47,334 bases of DNA from JAFANK01 sp036741695 (GCA_036741695.1 DAINRU010000016.1:1-47334); one strand, 5' to 3'; positions 25,198 to 34,334 are shown, counted from the first letter of the stretch. The notes: a model not told the origin generated them from the letters alone. Translations and numbers: made by a program.

Positions 25198-25650
25198 CTA
25201 CTTGCCGGCGCAGACGACGTAGACGTCGCCGGTCGCATCGGGGCGGACGAGCTTATTGCACGCCATCTTCTCAGCGTACTCATCTGACGCCGGATACAAC
25301 GCGATGGGCTCGCCGACGATCGTGCGCTCGTTGTCTTGCACGAGCAAACCGCTGAGCTCTTGCAGCGCGTACCCCATCTTGCTGACCTGGAGCCGGTACT
25401 GGCCTGCCGCGATGCCGCTCAACGTGAAACCGCCGTCCTTGCGGGTGAGCGTGGCAGCGACGACTTTCGCACCGCTGGATGCGGAGGAGTCGGCGAAGAG
25501 ATCGACCCGTGCGCCGATGATGGGTTGTTGGTTGCGCGCGTCGACGATCCGGCCGCCGACCGAGGAGGTCCCTTGCGCGAGCGCGTCACGCTGTGCCATG
25601 GCGCAGAGCAGCGTCGCAACGAGGGCGGTGATGGCGAGCAGGTGTTTCAT
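25198..25650 (-). CDS. exported carboxypeptidase-regulatory-like domain protein (copy 1)
   Basis: 150 residues: signal peptide (about 1-25, A-L-A-Q), then one beta-sandwich domain with G-G-R-I-V-D, P-I-I-G-A-R-V-D-L-F, D-G-G-F-T-L-S-G-I and G-Y-R-L-Q-V-S-K-x-G-Y-A. This is the CarboxypepD_reg layout, used as a transthyretin-like accessory fold. The C-terminal tail adds two cysteines (M-A-C-N-K and V-V-C-A). It is a diverged duplicate of the next gene upstream. GGAGGT seven bases from the ATG supports the start. Confidence 0.75.
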   Translation of the reverse strand: MKHLLAITALVATLLCAMAQRDALAQGTSSVGGRIVDARNQQPIIGARVDLFADSSASSGAKVVAATLTRKDGGFTLSGIAAGQYRLQVSKMGYALQELSGLLVQDNERTIVGEPIALYPASDEYAEKMACNKLVRPDATGDVYVVCAGK

Positions 25651-25680
25651 GGCGGGGACCTCCGTGAGGGTTGTCTTTAC

Positions 25681-25713
25681 AGTGTACCCTACACGCCCTG
25701 AGCGTTAACGCTC
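25681..25713 (-). promoter_or_regulatory. promoter with overlapping palindrome for copy 1
   Basis: TTAACG (25708-25703) and TACACT (25686-25681) are 16 bases apart, ahead of the start at 25650. The -35 lies inside a perfect 14-base palindrome, GAGCGTTAACGCTC (25700-25713), one base after the stop of copy 2, so a dimeric repressor could cover it. Confidence 0.35.
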
Positions 25714-25714
25714 C

Positions 25715-26131
25715 TTAGAGGGTCGTCTCCATGGTCCGTCCGACGCCCGTGGTCACAACTGCTGAACGCATGCCGAACGGCTCGGCGATCACCACGCGCT
25801 CGGCCGGCCGCAGCGAGAACCCAGTGATGATCTCGAGCGCGTAGCCACGCTTGACGAGCTCGATATGATACGTACCGCTGCGTAGTCCGAGGAGCGAAAA
25901 CGTCCCGTCCCCTTTGGTCACCGTCGTAGCGACCGCTTTGCTTGCGTGCGCTCCGACCGAGTCGTCGAAGATATCGACTTGGACCCCGCTGAGCGGCCGC
26001 TGGTCGATCGAGTCGACCACCCGGCCGCCGATGACCGACGTCATGTGCGTAGGCATCGCATTGGCGATGGCCGCCGCCGACAGCACCGCGGCACAGACAG
26101 CGGCGGTTGCGAGAAAGAGCTTCACCTTCAT
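25715..26131 (-). CDS. exported carboxypeptidase-regulatory-like domain protein (copy 2)
   Basis: 138 residues: signal peptide (about 1-25, A-N-A), then G-G-R-V-V-D, P-L-S-G-V-Q-V-D-I-F-D, G-D-G-T-F-S-L-L-G-L and G-T-Y-H-I-E-L-V-K-R-G-Y-A, matching copy 1 block by block. It lacks the cysteine-bearing tail of copy 1. GGAGG six to seven bases before the ATG at 26131 decides the start; the open frame upstream to 26323 is rejected. Likely an extracellular structural or binding protein; no activity is visible. Confidence 0.75.
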   Translation of the reverse strand: MKVKLFLATAAVCAAVLSAAAIANAMPTHMTSVIGGRVVDSIDQRPLSGVQVDIFDDSVGAHASKAVATTVTKGDGTFSLLGLRSGTYHIELVKRGYALEIITGFSLRPAERVVIAEPFGMRSAVVTTGVGRTMETTL

Positions 26132-26601
26132 GGTATTCCTCCGCGCGAGAGGATGATCGCGGTCCAGAGATTGGGTGGCAGGACCTTCTCCGCCGCTATG
26201 GCCTTCCCTCGCGTCCATAGGCCTCTCGTGCTCTGGCCGCACCCTGCCAGCGCGACTCGTTTTCCACTGGTTGGGTGTCACGGGCTCGGGGGTGCTTCCC
26301 TGCGGCACGATGACGATTGCCAAGGCCGCGACAGAACGCCAGGCGCACCGCGCCCGGATCCGGGGCCGAACGCTTGGCTTTTTCGATATCGTCGCGTGCC
26401 GCTTGAGGAGCGTTCAACCGATTGTAAACCGCCGCTTGCTCACCGCCGATCTTTGTGAACCTTCTTGGCGCCACACCATCATGCGAGCCTTGAGACAACC
26501 GCGTATGACAAGACTGGCTCGCTGCGCATTGGGATGAAAGGCCTGTGACGTGCGTCACTGGCGCAGTCATCGATTTCTCCCATGCCGATATCTTCCTTTA
26601 G
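26132..26601. other. 470-base stretch without a supportable gene
   Basis: Open frames exist on both strands, but none has a Shine-Dalgarno, a family motif or plausible composition. It must hold the promoters for the divergent units on either side. The only clear element is the CRP-type palindrome near its right end. Confidence 0.5.
26544..26559. promoter_or_regulatory. CRP/FNR-family operator before the chemosensory operon
   Basis: TGTGA-N6-TCACT (26544-26548 and 26555-26559) differs in one base from the TGTGA-N6-TCACA consensus, and the inner GTGACG-TG-CGTCAC is a perfect palindrome. It is centred 50 bases before the cheR start codon. A transcription start near 26593 would place it at -41.5, a class II activator position. 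Confidence 0.5.
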
Positions 26602-28020
26602 ATGAGTTCAATTCCTGATGTGAAGGCGCTGGAAGGCGCCGTATTTGCGTCGGTGGACGAGCGGCTCAGCGCCTTGCTCGAGCATGGGCTTGGCCTTGCC
26701 CCCACAGCCACCAATCTCGCGACGTTCATCGAGCAGTGCCGCCACCGTGCGACCGGACTCGGCATCTCCGATATGGCCTACTTCGACATGCTGGCCGCCG
26801 GCGGTCCGTCCGCGCGCACCGAGTGGATGGCGCTCTCGCCGGTCCTGACGGTCGGCGAGACCTTCCTGTTCCGCGATGCCGCACTCTGGCGGCTGATCGA
26901 AAAGACGCTGATCCCGGCACTTGCCGGTCTCACGCGACCGCTGTGGTTGTGGAGCGCCGGCTGCTCGACGGGCGAGGAGGCGTACACCCTTGCCATCGTG
27001 GCTCGGCGCGCGTTGCCGGACGGCGCCTTCTCCGTGCTGGGCAGCGACGTCAATCCCAAGGCGGTCGCCGCAGCCCGCGTCGGCGTCTACACCCAATGGT
27101 CGCTGCGCGGCGTCGATCATTCCCACCTCGACGGCCTGATGATCTCCGGTACCCAGACCGTGCGCGTGCATGACGACGTCAAAGCCAGCGTGCGCTTCGA
27201 CACGCACAACCTCTTGGACCCCAACGCCTATCCGCCCTCGGGCATGTCGTCGTTCGAGTGCATCGTCTGCCGTAACGTCCTCATCTACATGACGCATGCC
27301 GCGCGCGCGAAAGTCATCGAGCGCCTTGCCGGCTGCCTGACGCCCGGGGGCGTTCTCGTGCTCGGACACGGCGAGGCACAGGGCGTGCCGCTCGGGAGTC
27401 TCGTCGTCGAGCGCCACGATGCAGGCGTCGTCTATCGCAAGCCGCTGCACAACGTCGCACCCAAAGAGAAGGCTGCGCCAGCCAGATCGGCACCGCGCCG
27501 CAGTGCGGCGAAACCCGCCCATAGCGCGCGCACCGCGAAACCAGCGGCCCGTACGCGCGTCATCCACGAACCTTTGGCGCCGCGGCGTCAAGCCGATGCC
27601 GGCGCGGACCAGGAACGCTCGCGCGCCTTGCTCGAGGACGCGGTGCGTCACGCACGCGCCGGGCACACGGACGCGGCCGAACGCAGCGCAGCGCAGGCCA
27701 TGCTCGCCAATCCGCTCGATCCAGAACCGCACGTGCTGCTGGCCGCGCTCTTCGCGGCGCGTGACGCCTTCAAGCAGGCGGAATCGGCATTGCGCCGAGC
27801 GCTCTTCTTGGATCCAGCATGCATCGCGGCGCTCTGGCAGATGGGCACGCTCTACCGCATGACCAACCGCGACCGCCAGGCGGCATACACCTTCGCCCGG
27901 CTGCTCGCCCGGCTCGAGGGGCTGCCGCCCGATCAAGTCGCACTGCCTTTCGACAACCTCGCGGTGGCTGAGCTGACCACGCTGCTGCGTGCTGCTCTGG
28001 GAGAACCGGCCGATGCATGA
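26602..28020 (+). CDS. cheR: CheR-type chemoreceptor methyltransferase with C-terminal TPR region
   Basis: 472 residues. The N-terminal helical part is followed by T-V-G-E-T-F-L-F-R-D (83-92, the conserved CheR signature) and the SAM-binding S-A-G-C-S-T-G-E-E (118-126). C-R-N-V-L-I-Y-M follows near 225. After a basic, alanine-rich linker (about 285-335), a helical TPR-like region (about 335-450) ends the protein. It methylates receptor glutamates; TPR-fused forms belong to alternative and type IV pilus chemosensory systems. First gene of the operon; its stop lies inside the start of the next gene. Confidence 0.88.
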   Translation: MSSIPDVKALEGAVFASVDERLSALLEHGLGLAPTATNLATFIEQCRHRATGLGISDMAYFDMLAAGGPSARTEWMALSPVLTVGETFLFRDAALWRLIEKTLIPALAGLTRPLWLWSAGCSTGEEAYTLAIVARRALPDGAFSVLGSDVNPKAVAAARVGVYTQWSLRGVDHSHLDGLMISGTQTVRVHDDVKASVRFDTHNLLDPNAYPPSGMSSFECIVCRNVLIYMTHAARAKVIERLAGCLTPGGVLVLGHGEAQGVPLGSLVVERHDAGVVYRKPLHNVAPKEKAAPARSAPRRSAAKPAHSARTAKPAARTRVIHEPLAPRRQADAGADQERSRALLEDAVRHARAGHTDAAERSAAQAMLANPLDPEPHVLLAALFAARDAFKQAESALRRALFLDPACIAALWQMGTLYRMTNRDRQAAYTFARLLARLEGLPPDQVALPFDNLAVAELTTLLRAALGEPADA

Positions 28021-29041
28021 CGGCATGCCGGCGCGCGATGCCACGCACGATGTCTGGGGAGCCGGCCATAGCCACCTGCTCGCTCGCGTCGATCGCTACG
28101 ACATCGCCATTCCGGTTCACGCGATCATCTCGATCCACGAAGCGCCGGCGCTCTTCCCGGTGCCGTGCGCGCAACCCGGGATCGCGGGGGCCATCAAGTT
28201 CCAAGGCATGGCGGTGCCGGTGTTCGACATGCGCCGTAGCCTGCGGGTGGGACCGCGACCGGTCGCCTACTCGGATCGGCTTGTCCTCATGGACGTCGGC
28301 GTTCGCCTCATGGCCGTGATCGTCGACGAGGTCAAGGAGTTCGTCACGCTGCAACGCGTCACAGACGAAAGCCTCGATACGCTGTTCGGCGATAATCCGG
28401 TCAACGCCAAGATCATCTCCGGCATCGCGTGTGCACCGGAGCTGTGCGCCATCATCGATCCCGCCGGTCTGCTCCAGCCTGACATCTGGGATGCCCAGAC
28501 GATCCAGGACGTCTACGAACAGGATCTTGGCCCAGCGGACGAGCTGCTCGGCCGCACGGCGGCGCTGGCGGAGATCCCCAGGGCGCCGCAGGTGGTCGGC
28601 TTTGAAGCCGCGCTGTTCCAGATCGCCGGCCAGCGCTTCGGCGTGCCGCTGGGCACGATCGTCGAGTTCTTCACGGGCGCCTCGCACGCGCCGATCCCGT
28701 TGCGCTCGGGAATCGCGGTTTCGCTCATCAACCGCCGCGGTGAGGGCGTCATGCTCTTCGATCCGCGGCCCATCTTAGGGCTCGCTCCGGCGCAGATGCC
28801 GGCGCTCGTCGACGGCATCATCCTGGCTGGCGAGCGGGCGCTCATGGCGATGCCGGTCGACAAACTCGAGGGGTTAGGGCTCTTGCCGCGCTCGGATTCG
28901 AGCATCGTGCCAGGCCGCTTCTGCATCTCGGTCCATCCAAGCGCGCAAGGCGCGGTCCTGCTCCTGGACGTTCCCGCATTTCTGCATCACGCTCAGTCTG
29001 CGTTCAGCAGCCGCCCGGCGGCGACGGACGCAGTCGCATGA
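28013..29041 (+). CDS. tandem double CheW-domain scaffold protein
   Basis: 342 residues with two CheW-like SH3-type modules, about 15-160 and 190-335, each built as F/Y-D-I-A-I-P-V/F-G-V-P-L. The first contains V-D-E-V-K-E-F; the second has the matching G-R-F-C-I-S-V and A-V-L-L-L-D-V late strand. A double CheW can bridge receptor and kinase in unusual array geometries. The start is the ATG at 28013, overlapping the cheR stop by eight bases; an ATG at 28025 is possible. It is coupled to the receptor gene by an ATGA overlap. Confidence 0.8.
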   Translation: MHDGMPARDATHDVWGAGHSHLLARVDRYDIAIPVHAIISIHEAPALFPVPCAQPGIAGAIKFQGMAVPVFDMRRSLRVGPRPVAYSDRLVLMDVGVRLMAVIVDEVKEFVTLQRVTDESLDTLFGDNPVNAKIISGIACAPELCAIIDPAGLLQPDIWDAQTIQDVYEQDLGPADELLGRTAALAEIPRAPQVVGFEAALFQIAGQRFGVPLGTIVEFFTGASHAPIPLRSGIAVSLINRRGEGVMLFDPRPILGLAPAQMPALVDGIILAGERALMAMPVDKLEGLGLLPRSDSSIVPGRFCISVHPSAQGAVLLLDVPAFLHHAQSAFSSRPAATDAVA

Positions 29042-30717
29042 CGAGGGGTACTATGGCAAAGCACGGCAAGCTCACGGCGTTGCGCGAGACGATCTTCAAA
29101 GAGAAGACGATCAGCCGGCGCATCTGGAGCATGGTCATTCTCTTGGGCGGGATCATCGCGATCCAGATCATGATGACGATCGCCTTGCCCAAGGTCATCT
29201 TCAACCGCGAACGCAGCGTCATCGACAGCTTGGAGCCGATCATCCTCACGAGCACCGACGTGCGGCACGACGTGCTCAGCATGATCGGCGGCGCGGCACA
29301 GTGGGGTCTCACCGGCAAGCCGACCGATCTCGCGCTCTACCGCAATGGTTTGGCTGCCTTGCCCAACGACATCACGACGCTCAAGATGGTCGGCGCCACC
29401 AATCGCAGCCACGAGCTTGACGATAAGATCGACAATCTCGCGGCCGCCGCGCAGGACGAGTTCAGCACGGTGCAGGCCATCGTCTCGGGCGCCGACGTCA
29501 ACCCCGAGCACATCAGCAAGCAGGTCGCGGCGGGTATCGTCGACGAGCGCGACAAGCTCAACGTCTTCATGCGGGCCGAGCGCGAGCTCTCCGCCGCCGT
29601 CGAGCACGAGCGCGAGCTGCGCGAGAGTCAGGCGGCATCGCTCATGATGGCGCTGGTCATCCTGCTGGTGGCCTCCTCGCTGACGGTCGCGGGCATCGCC
29701 TTCTACGTGGCCAAGCGCAATGTCGAGACGGTCAGCCGCGCCGCGCACGAGCTCTCCGCGGTCTCGGCCTCGATCGCGTCGGGCGATTTCACGAGCCGCG
29801 TCGATCTCAAAACCGAAGACGAGCTCGAGACGCTCGGCGAAGCGCTCAACAACATGGTCGAGAAGCTCGGCGCCTCGCTGCAGCAGGTGCAGAGCACGGT
29901 CAACGAATCAACCGTCGCGGTGATGCAGATCGCCACGACCGCGCAGGAGCAGGAGCGCATGACCACCCAGCAATCGGTGGCCATGAGCGAGATCTCGCAG
30001 ACCATCCAAGAGCTCAACTCATCGTCGCAGAACACGGCCTCGCAGGCCGAGACGATTTCCGCCAAGTCGCTGGAGAGCGCAGATATCGCGCGCCGTGGCC
30101 GGGCTGACGTGGAGACCAACGTCTCCATGATGCTCGCGCTGCGCGACCGTTTCCGACAGACGAGCGACCGCATCGCCCACCTCTCGGAGCAGATCGCGCA
30201 GATCAGCACGATCACCCGCACGGTCGCCGACTTCGCGGCCCAGACGAACCTCCTCGCGCTCAACGCGGCCGTCGAGGCTGCGCGCGCGGGCGAGCAAGGA
30301 CGCGGCTTCGCGGTAGTGGCGGCGGAGATCCGCAAGCTCGCCGACCAGAGCAAGACCGCGACCGAGCGCATCGACGCGTTGACCCGCGAAGTGCAGCGCG
30401 CGTCGGATGAGTCGGTGATGGCCATGATCGAAGGCAGCCGCAACGTGGATGAGAACGCGAGCCATGCCGCGCAGACGGGGCAGGCCATCGCCGAGATCAT
30501 CGAGACGCTGCAGCACACCGTCGAGTCGATGCAAGAGATCGCGCTTGCCGCGAAACAGCAATCGCACAGCATCGAGCAGGTCACGCAGAGCATCACCGGC
30601 GTGAACGCGGCCATGCGCGACACGGTATCGGCGACGAGTCAGACCCAAGAGGCGACCCAGCGGCTCAACGACCTGGCGCTCGGCCTCAAGCACATGGTGG
30701 CGGCGTACCGGATCTAG
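29038..30717 (+). CDS. methyl-accepting chemotaxis protein
   Basis: 559 residues. Membrane helix at about 30-52, an extracytoplasmic helical sensor (about 55-200, four-helix-bundle-like with no named motif), second helix at about 202-224, HAMP (about 225-280) and a long coiled-coil signalling domain. The highly conserved hairpin tip (D-F-A-A-Q-T-N-L-L-A-L-N-A-A-V-E-A-A-R) lies at about 398-416. The only receptor in the operon, so it likely supplies the signal. Start ATG at 29038 (ATGA overlap); an ATG at 29053 preceded by GAGGGG is an equal alternative. Confidence 0.88.
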   Translation: MTRGTMAKHGKLTALRETIFKEKTISRRIWSMVILLGGIIAIQIMMTIALPKVIFNRERSVIDSLEPIILTSTDVRHDVLSMIGGAAQWGLTGKPTDLALYRNGLAALPNDITTLKMVGATNRSHELDDKIDNLAAAAQDEFSTVQAIVSGADVNPEHISKQVAAGIVDERDKLNVFMRAERELSAAVEHERELRESQAASLMMALVILLVASSLTVAGIAFYVAKRNVETVSRAAHELSAVSASIASGDFTSRVDLKTEDELETLGEALNNMVEKLGASLQQVQSTVNESTVAVMQIATTAQEQERMTTQQSVAMSEISQTIQELNSSSQNTASQAETISAKSLESADIARRGRADVETNVSMMLALRDRFRQTSDRIAHLSEQIAQISTITRTVADFAAQTNLLALNAAVEAARAGEQGRGFAVVAAEIRKLADQSKTATERIDALTREVQRASDESVMAMIEGSRNVDENASHAAQTGQAIAEIIETLQHTVESMQEIALAAKQQSHSIEQVTQSITGVNAAMRDTVSATSQTQEATQRLNDLALGLKHMVAAYRI

Positions 30718-30730
30718 TAGGGCGCCACGT

Positions 30731-32890
30731 ATGGATGCGACGCCTGCGGAACTCGCAGAGCTCAAAAGCGTCTTCAAGGCCGAGTGCGAGGAGCACCTCA
30801 CGGCCCTCGACAGCTTGCTGCTCAAGCTCGAGCAGTCGCCCGAGAATGCGCTCGTCCTGCAAGAGACCTTCCGCCGCGTGCACAGCGTCAAGGGCGCTGC
30901 GCGCATGGTGGGCTACGCCGGCCTCGAGTCCGTCGCGCATGCGATGGAGACGATGCTGGCCGGCTCGCGTGACGGCCGCCAGAAGTTGACCGGTCCGCTC
31001 ATCGCCGCGCTCTTCGAGGGCGCCGACGCGATGGGCGATCTCATCCGCACCGACACCGGCCGCAGCGACAGCGAGCAGCGCGTCCGCAACGCCCTCGAGC
31101 GCATCCTGCTGCTGAGCGGTGACGCCCACGACGTCGCCCAGGCCGGCACCACGACGCCGGCACCGCGCATCGAGGCCGGCCCAGGCTTCGGGCAAGACGT
31201 CGTGCGCGTCAGCACGCAGAAAGTCGATAGCCTGCTCGCCTATCCGGGCGAGCTCATGCGCGAGCTGGCCAGCGAGGAACGCGAGTTCAAAGAGCTTTCC
31301 GGCATGCTGGAAGAGCTGTTCGAGGCGGCCGATCACGTCCGCTCGCATGCCGACGAGCACCGCCGCCAAGCAGCGCTCGAGCGCATGCTGTCCGCCACGG
31401 TCAAACGGCGCGATCACTTGAGCGTGCTGCTGACGCAGATGGCCGAACGCAACCTACGCCGCTCGCGCGCGCTCGAAGAGCTGCGCTTCGGACTGTCGGG
31501 CTTGGGCATGCTGCCCGTGCAGACCATCCTGTCGGGCATGCCGCGCTTGGTGCGCGACACCGCCCTCGAGCAAGGCAAGCGCGTGGAGCTGCGCGTGGTT
31601 GGCGCCGAGGTCGAGATCGGCAAGAGCGTGCTCGACAAGCTCATGGAACCTCTCATCCAGCTGGTCAAGAACGCCATCGCCCACGGCATCGAAACACCGG
31701 AGCGCCGCATGGCGCGCGGCAAGAACCCGGTCGGAACGGTCACGATCTCGGTGAGCACCGGGACGGCGAGCGCGACGATCGCCGTGCAGGACGACGGCGA
31801 GGGCATCGACCTGGCGCGCATCCGCGAGACCGTGGTCGCCGAAGGATACGCGGGCGACGCCGAGGCCGCCGCGATGTCCGAGCACAGGCTCATCGGCTAT
31901 CTCTTCAAAGCGGGGTTCTCGACGAGCGAACGCACCGATGCGATCGCCGGGCGCGGCGTGGGCCTCGACATCGTCGCCGAACGCATCAACCAGCTGCGCG
32001 GCAGTTACCGGGTCGAAAACCATGCCGGCCACGGTTTCGGCTTCTTCCTCACGGTACCGGTCAATCTGCTGTGGTCCTCCGTGCTCGCGGTCCGCGCCGG
32101 CACGTATGCGGCCTGCCTGCGCCTGGCGGACATCCGCGAGGCCACCGTGTTGCGCTCGAGCGACGTCGTGCACATCGACAACCACCTCTGCGCGACGGTG
32201 CGCGGCGAAGCGATTCCGCTCTTGCCGCTCGCCTTCATCGGAGGCGGCGACGCTGAGATCACCTTCGGCCTCGGCGGCGAGATCACGGCCGTCATCGTCG
32301 AATACGGCGACCGCCGGGCTGCGTTTGTGATCGACTCCCTCGATGGCGTCTCCGAAGTCATCGTCAAGGCGTTGCCCAAGCCGCTGGGCACGCTGCCCGG
32401 CATCGCCGGCTACTCTGTCCTCGCATCGGGCGATCCGGTCTGCGTGCTCGACGGGCAATTCCTCATCGAAGCGGCGCACGAGTACAGCGGAGCGGGGCGC
32501 GTTCGTCACGTCCAGCCGGCCTCCAAGCGCTCGCTGCTCATCGTCGAGGATTCGATGACCACGCGGACGCTGTTGCGCAACATCATGATCGGCGCCGGCT
32601 ACGACGTCGAGACCGCCGTTGACGGCGCGGACGGCTGGAGCAAAGTCCAGCAGCACAGCTTCGACTGCGTGGTGAGCGACATCGAGATGCCTAACATGAA
32701 CGGTTGGGACTTGTGCGCGCGCGTCAAGCGCGAGACGCGCTTGGCCGACACCCCGTTCGTGCTCATCACCTCGCTCTCAAAAGACGAGGAGCGCCGGCGC
32801 GGGCTCGAGCTCGGCGCCGATGCATATATGGTCAAGGGCTTGTTCAACGAGCAAGAGCTGCTCGACACCATCGAAAGGCTCATCGCTTGA
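30731..32890 (+). CDS. cheA: CheA-type hybrid histidine kinase with receiver domain
   Basis: 719 residues. HPt domain with the phosphorylated histidine H51 (R-R-V-H-S-V-K-G); a dimerisation region; the ATPase with N-A-I-A-H-G-I-E, D-D-G-E-G-I and G-R-G-V-G-L-D-I-V (about 300-430); a CheW-like regulatory domain (about 445-580); and a receiver domain (about 600-719) with phospho-acceptor D650 (V-S-D-I-E-M-P). No separate P2 CheY-binding domain is seen. The fused receiver is typical of Pil-Chp and alternative-function systems, where it may act as a phosphate sink. The stop overlaps the cheB start (TTGA). Confidence 0.9.
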   Translation: MDATPAELAELKSVFKAECEEHLTALDSLLLKLEQSPENALVLQETFRRVHSVKGAARMVGYAGLESVAHAMETMLAGSRDGRQKLTGPLIAALFEGADAMGDLIRTDTGRSDSEQRVRNALERILLLSGDAHDVAQAGTTTPAPRIEAGPGFGQDVVRVSTQKVDSLLAYPGELMRELASEEREFKELSGMLEELFEAADHVRSHADEHRRQAALERMLSATVKRRDHLSVLLTQMAERNLRRSRALEELRFGLSGLGMLPVQTILSGMPRLVRDTALEQGKRVELRVVGAEVEIGKSVLDKLMEPLIQLVKNAIAHGIETPERRMARGKNPVGTVTISVSTGTASATIAVQDDGEGIDLARIRETVVAEGYAGDAEAAAMSEHRLIGYLFKAGFSTSERTDAIAGRGVGLDIVAERINQLRGSYRVENHAGHGFGFFLTVPVNLLWSSVLAVRAGTYAACLRLADIREATVLRSSDVVHIDNHLCATVRGEAIPLLPLAFIGGGDAEITFGLGGEITAVIVEYGDRRAAFVIDSLDGVSEVIVKALPKPLGTLPGIAGYSVLASGDPVCVLDGQFLIEAAHEYSGAGRVRHVQPASKRSLLIVEDSMTTRTLLRNIMIGAGYDVETAVDGADGWSKVQQHSFDCVVSDIEMPNMNGWDLCARVKRETRLADTPFVLITSLSKDEERRRGLELGADAYMVKGLFNEQELLDTIERLIA

Positions 32891-33948
32891 GCAAAGCTCG
32901 CTGGGCTCGGGTGCTCATCGTCGAGGATTCACCCACCGCCGCCCGGCTGCTCGTCGACGGGATCAGCCGCGATCAACGTCTCGCGGTCGCCGGCGTGGCG
33001 CTGTCCGCCGGCGAGGCGGTGATGCTCGCCGAGCAGCTGCGCCCCGACGTCATCACGGTCGATCTCACCCTGCCCGACGAGACGGGCCTCGACGTCATCC
33101 TGCGCGTGTTGCGCACGTCGTACGTGCCGATCATCGTGGTCAGCTCGCAGGTCAACAACGGGACGATGAACCCGGCGTTCCGTGCGCTCTTGGCGGGCGC
33201 GGCCGACATCGTGCCCAAACCATCGGGCGAACCGGGCGCGATACGCGCCTTCTTCGACGATCTCAACGAACGTATCGCGGCGCTCGCCGCCGCCGCCGCG
33301 GTGCCGACGCACCGGCCGATGAAGCTGCCCCAACCTCGCAACCGCGCGCACTCCGCTGCGACGAGCGTCGAGTGCGTGGCCGTGGGCGCTTCGACCGGCG
33401 GTCCGACCGCGCTCGTCGAGTTCCTCAGCGGTCTCGGCCCAGATTTTCCGGCGCCGGTGATCATCGTCCAGCATATCGCCTCGCCCTTCGTCGAAGGGCT
33501 CGTCCGCTGGCTGAACCAAGAAACGCCGCTGTCCGTCAAACTCGCAGCCGACGGCGAGATGCTCGTGCCCGCCCGCGGGTATATCGCGCCGGCCGCGGCC
33601 GATCTGCTCGTCAAGAGCGGCGGCAGGCTGTCGGTGAAGAACGCCCAGCCCGGAAGGACGCACATAGCTCCCTCGGCCGACGCGCTCTTCGAGTCGGCGG
33701 CTGAGGTCTATAAGTCGCGCTGCGCCGCAGTACTTCTCTCGGGGATGGGGAAGGATGGGGCGGCTGGGCTTCTCAAAGTCCGCGCTAAGGGTGGAAAGAC
33801 GTTCGCCCAAGATGAGGGCAGCTGTACGGTGTTCGGCATGCCCGGAGCCGCCGGCCGCATGGGTGCGGTCGAGGCCTTCGCCGATCCCCGGAGCATCGCC
33901 GTGAGCCTCCGTAAACTAGTCGAAAGGCCTGAAAGGATGACCGAATGA
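32887..33948 (+). CDS. cheB: CheB protein-glutamate methylesterase
   Basis: 353 residues. Receiver domain with phospho-acceptor D59 (V-D-L-T-L-P-D-E), a basic linker (about 140-155), and the methylesterase domain with the full catalytic set: S169 (G-A-S-T-G-G), H196 (V-Q-H-I) and D290 (G-M-G-K-D-G). It removes the methyl groups placed by CheR. The start is a TTG at 32887 overlapping the cheA stop. The next GTG (32911) would remove the first beta-strand, so the TTG is preferred. The stop overlaps the next gene by ATGA. Confidence 0.88.
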   Translation: MSKARWARVLIVEDSPTAARLLVDGISRDQRLAVAGVALSAGEAVMLAEQLRPDVITVDLTLPDETGLDVILRVLRTSYVPIIVVSSQVNNGTMNPAFRALLAGAADIVPKPSGEPGAIRAFFDDLNERIAALAAAAAVPTHRPMKLPQPRNRAHSAATSVECVAVGASTGGPTALVEFLSGLGPDFPAPVIIVQHIASPFVEGLVRWLNQETPLSVKLAADGEMLVPARGYIAPAAADLLVKSGGRLSVKNAQPGRTHIAPSADALFESAAEVYKSRCAAVLLSGMGKDGAAGLLKVRAKGGKTFAQDEGSCTVFGMPGAAGRMGAVEAFADPRSIAVSLRKLVERPERMTE

Positions 33949-34334
33949 GCAAGACGGTCTTGCTTGTCGACGACAGCGTCACGCAATCGTTCCACCTCAA
34001 GCTCGCCCTGGTGCGCGCTGGGTTCAAGGTGCTCACGGCCGCAGACGGCCGCAGCGCCCTCAAGGCGCTCGACACAGAACCGGTCGACGTCGTGCTGGCG
34101 GACGTCATCATGCCGATGATGGATGGCTACGAGCTGTGCCGCCAGATCAAAGACAATAGCAAGCATGCCAAGCTGCCGGTCATCCTCATGAGCGCGCTCG
34201 GCGAGACGCACGACCAGTACTGGCGACAACACGCCGGAGCGGATCTGTACGTCGCCAAGACAGCCGATGCCGGCAAACTCATCAAAGCCATCGAGGACCT
34301 GCTCGAGGGCAAGGCAGTCGAAAGCGCGGAGTAA
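33945..34334 (+). CDS. single-domain response regulator (CheY/PilH-like)
   Basis: 129 residues, one receiver domain: acidic pair D-D in L-L-V-D-D-S, phospho-acceptor D53 (L-A-D-V-I-M-P), T/S switch S in L-M-S-A and K in Y-V-A-K-T. It is the probable output or phosphate sink of the operon; no flagellar switch gene is near. Its stop codon directly abuts the stop of nadK on the other strand with no base between. Confidence 0.88.
   Translation: MSKTVLLVDDSVTQSFHLKLALVRAGFKVLTAADGRSALKALDTEPVDVVLADVIMPMMDGYELCRQIKDNSKHAKLPVILMSALGETHDQYWRQHAGADLYVAKTADAGKLIKAIEDLLEGKAVESAE

Noticed and set aside
26196..26570. A 124-codon minus-strand frame in the gap before cheR
   Set aside because: No recognisable motif, no ribosome site, and it covers the CRP-type palindrome; treated as noncoding.
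26608..28044. A 478-codon minus-strand open frame opposite cheR
   Set aside because: Arginine/glutamate-rich shadow of a gene with complete CheR motifs; no ribosome site and no family motif.
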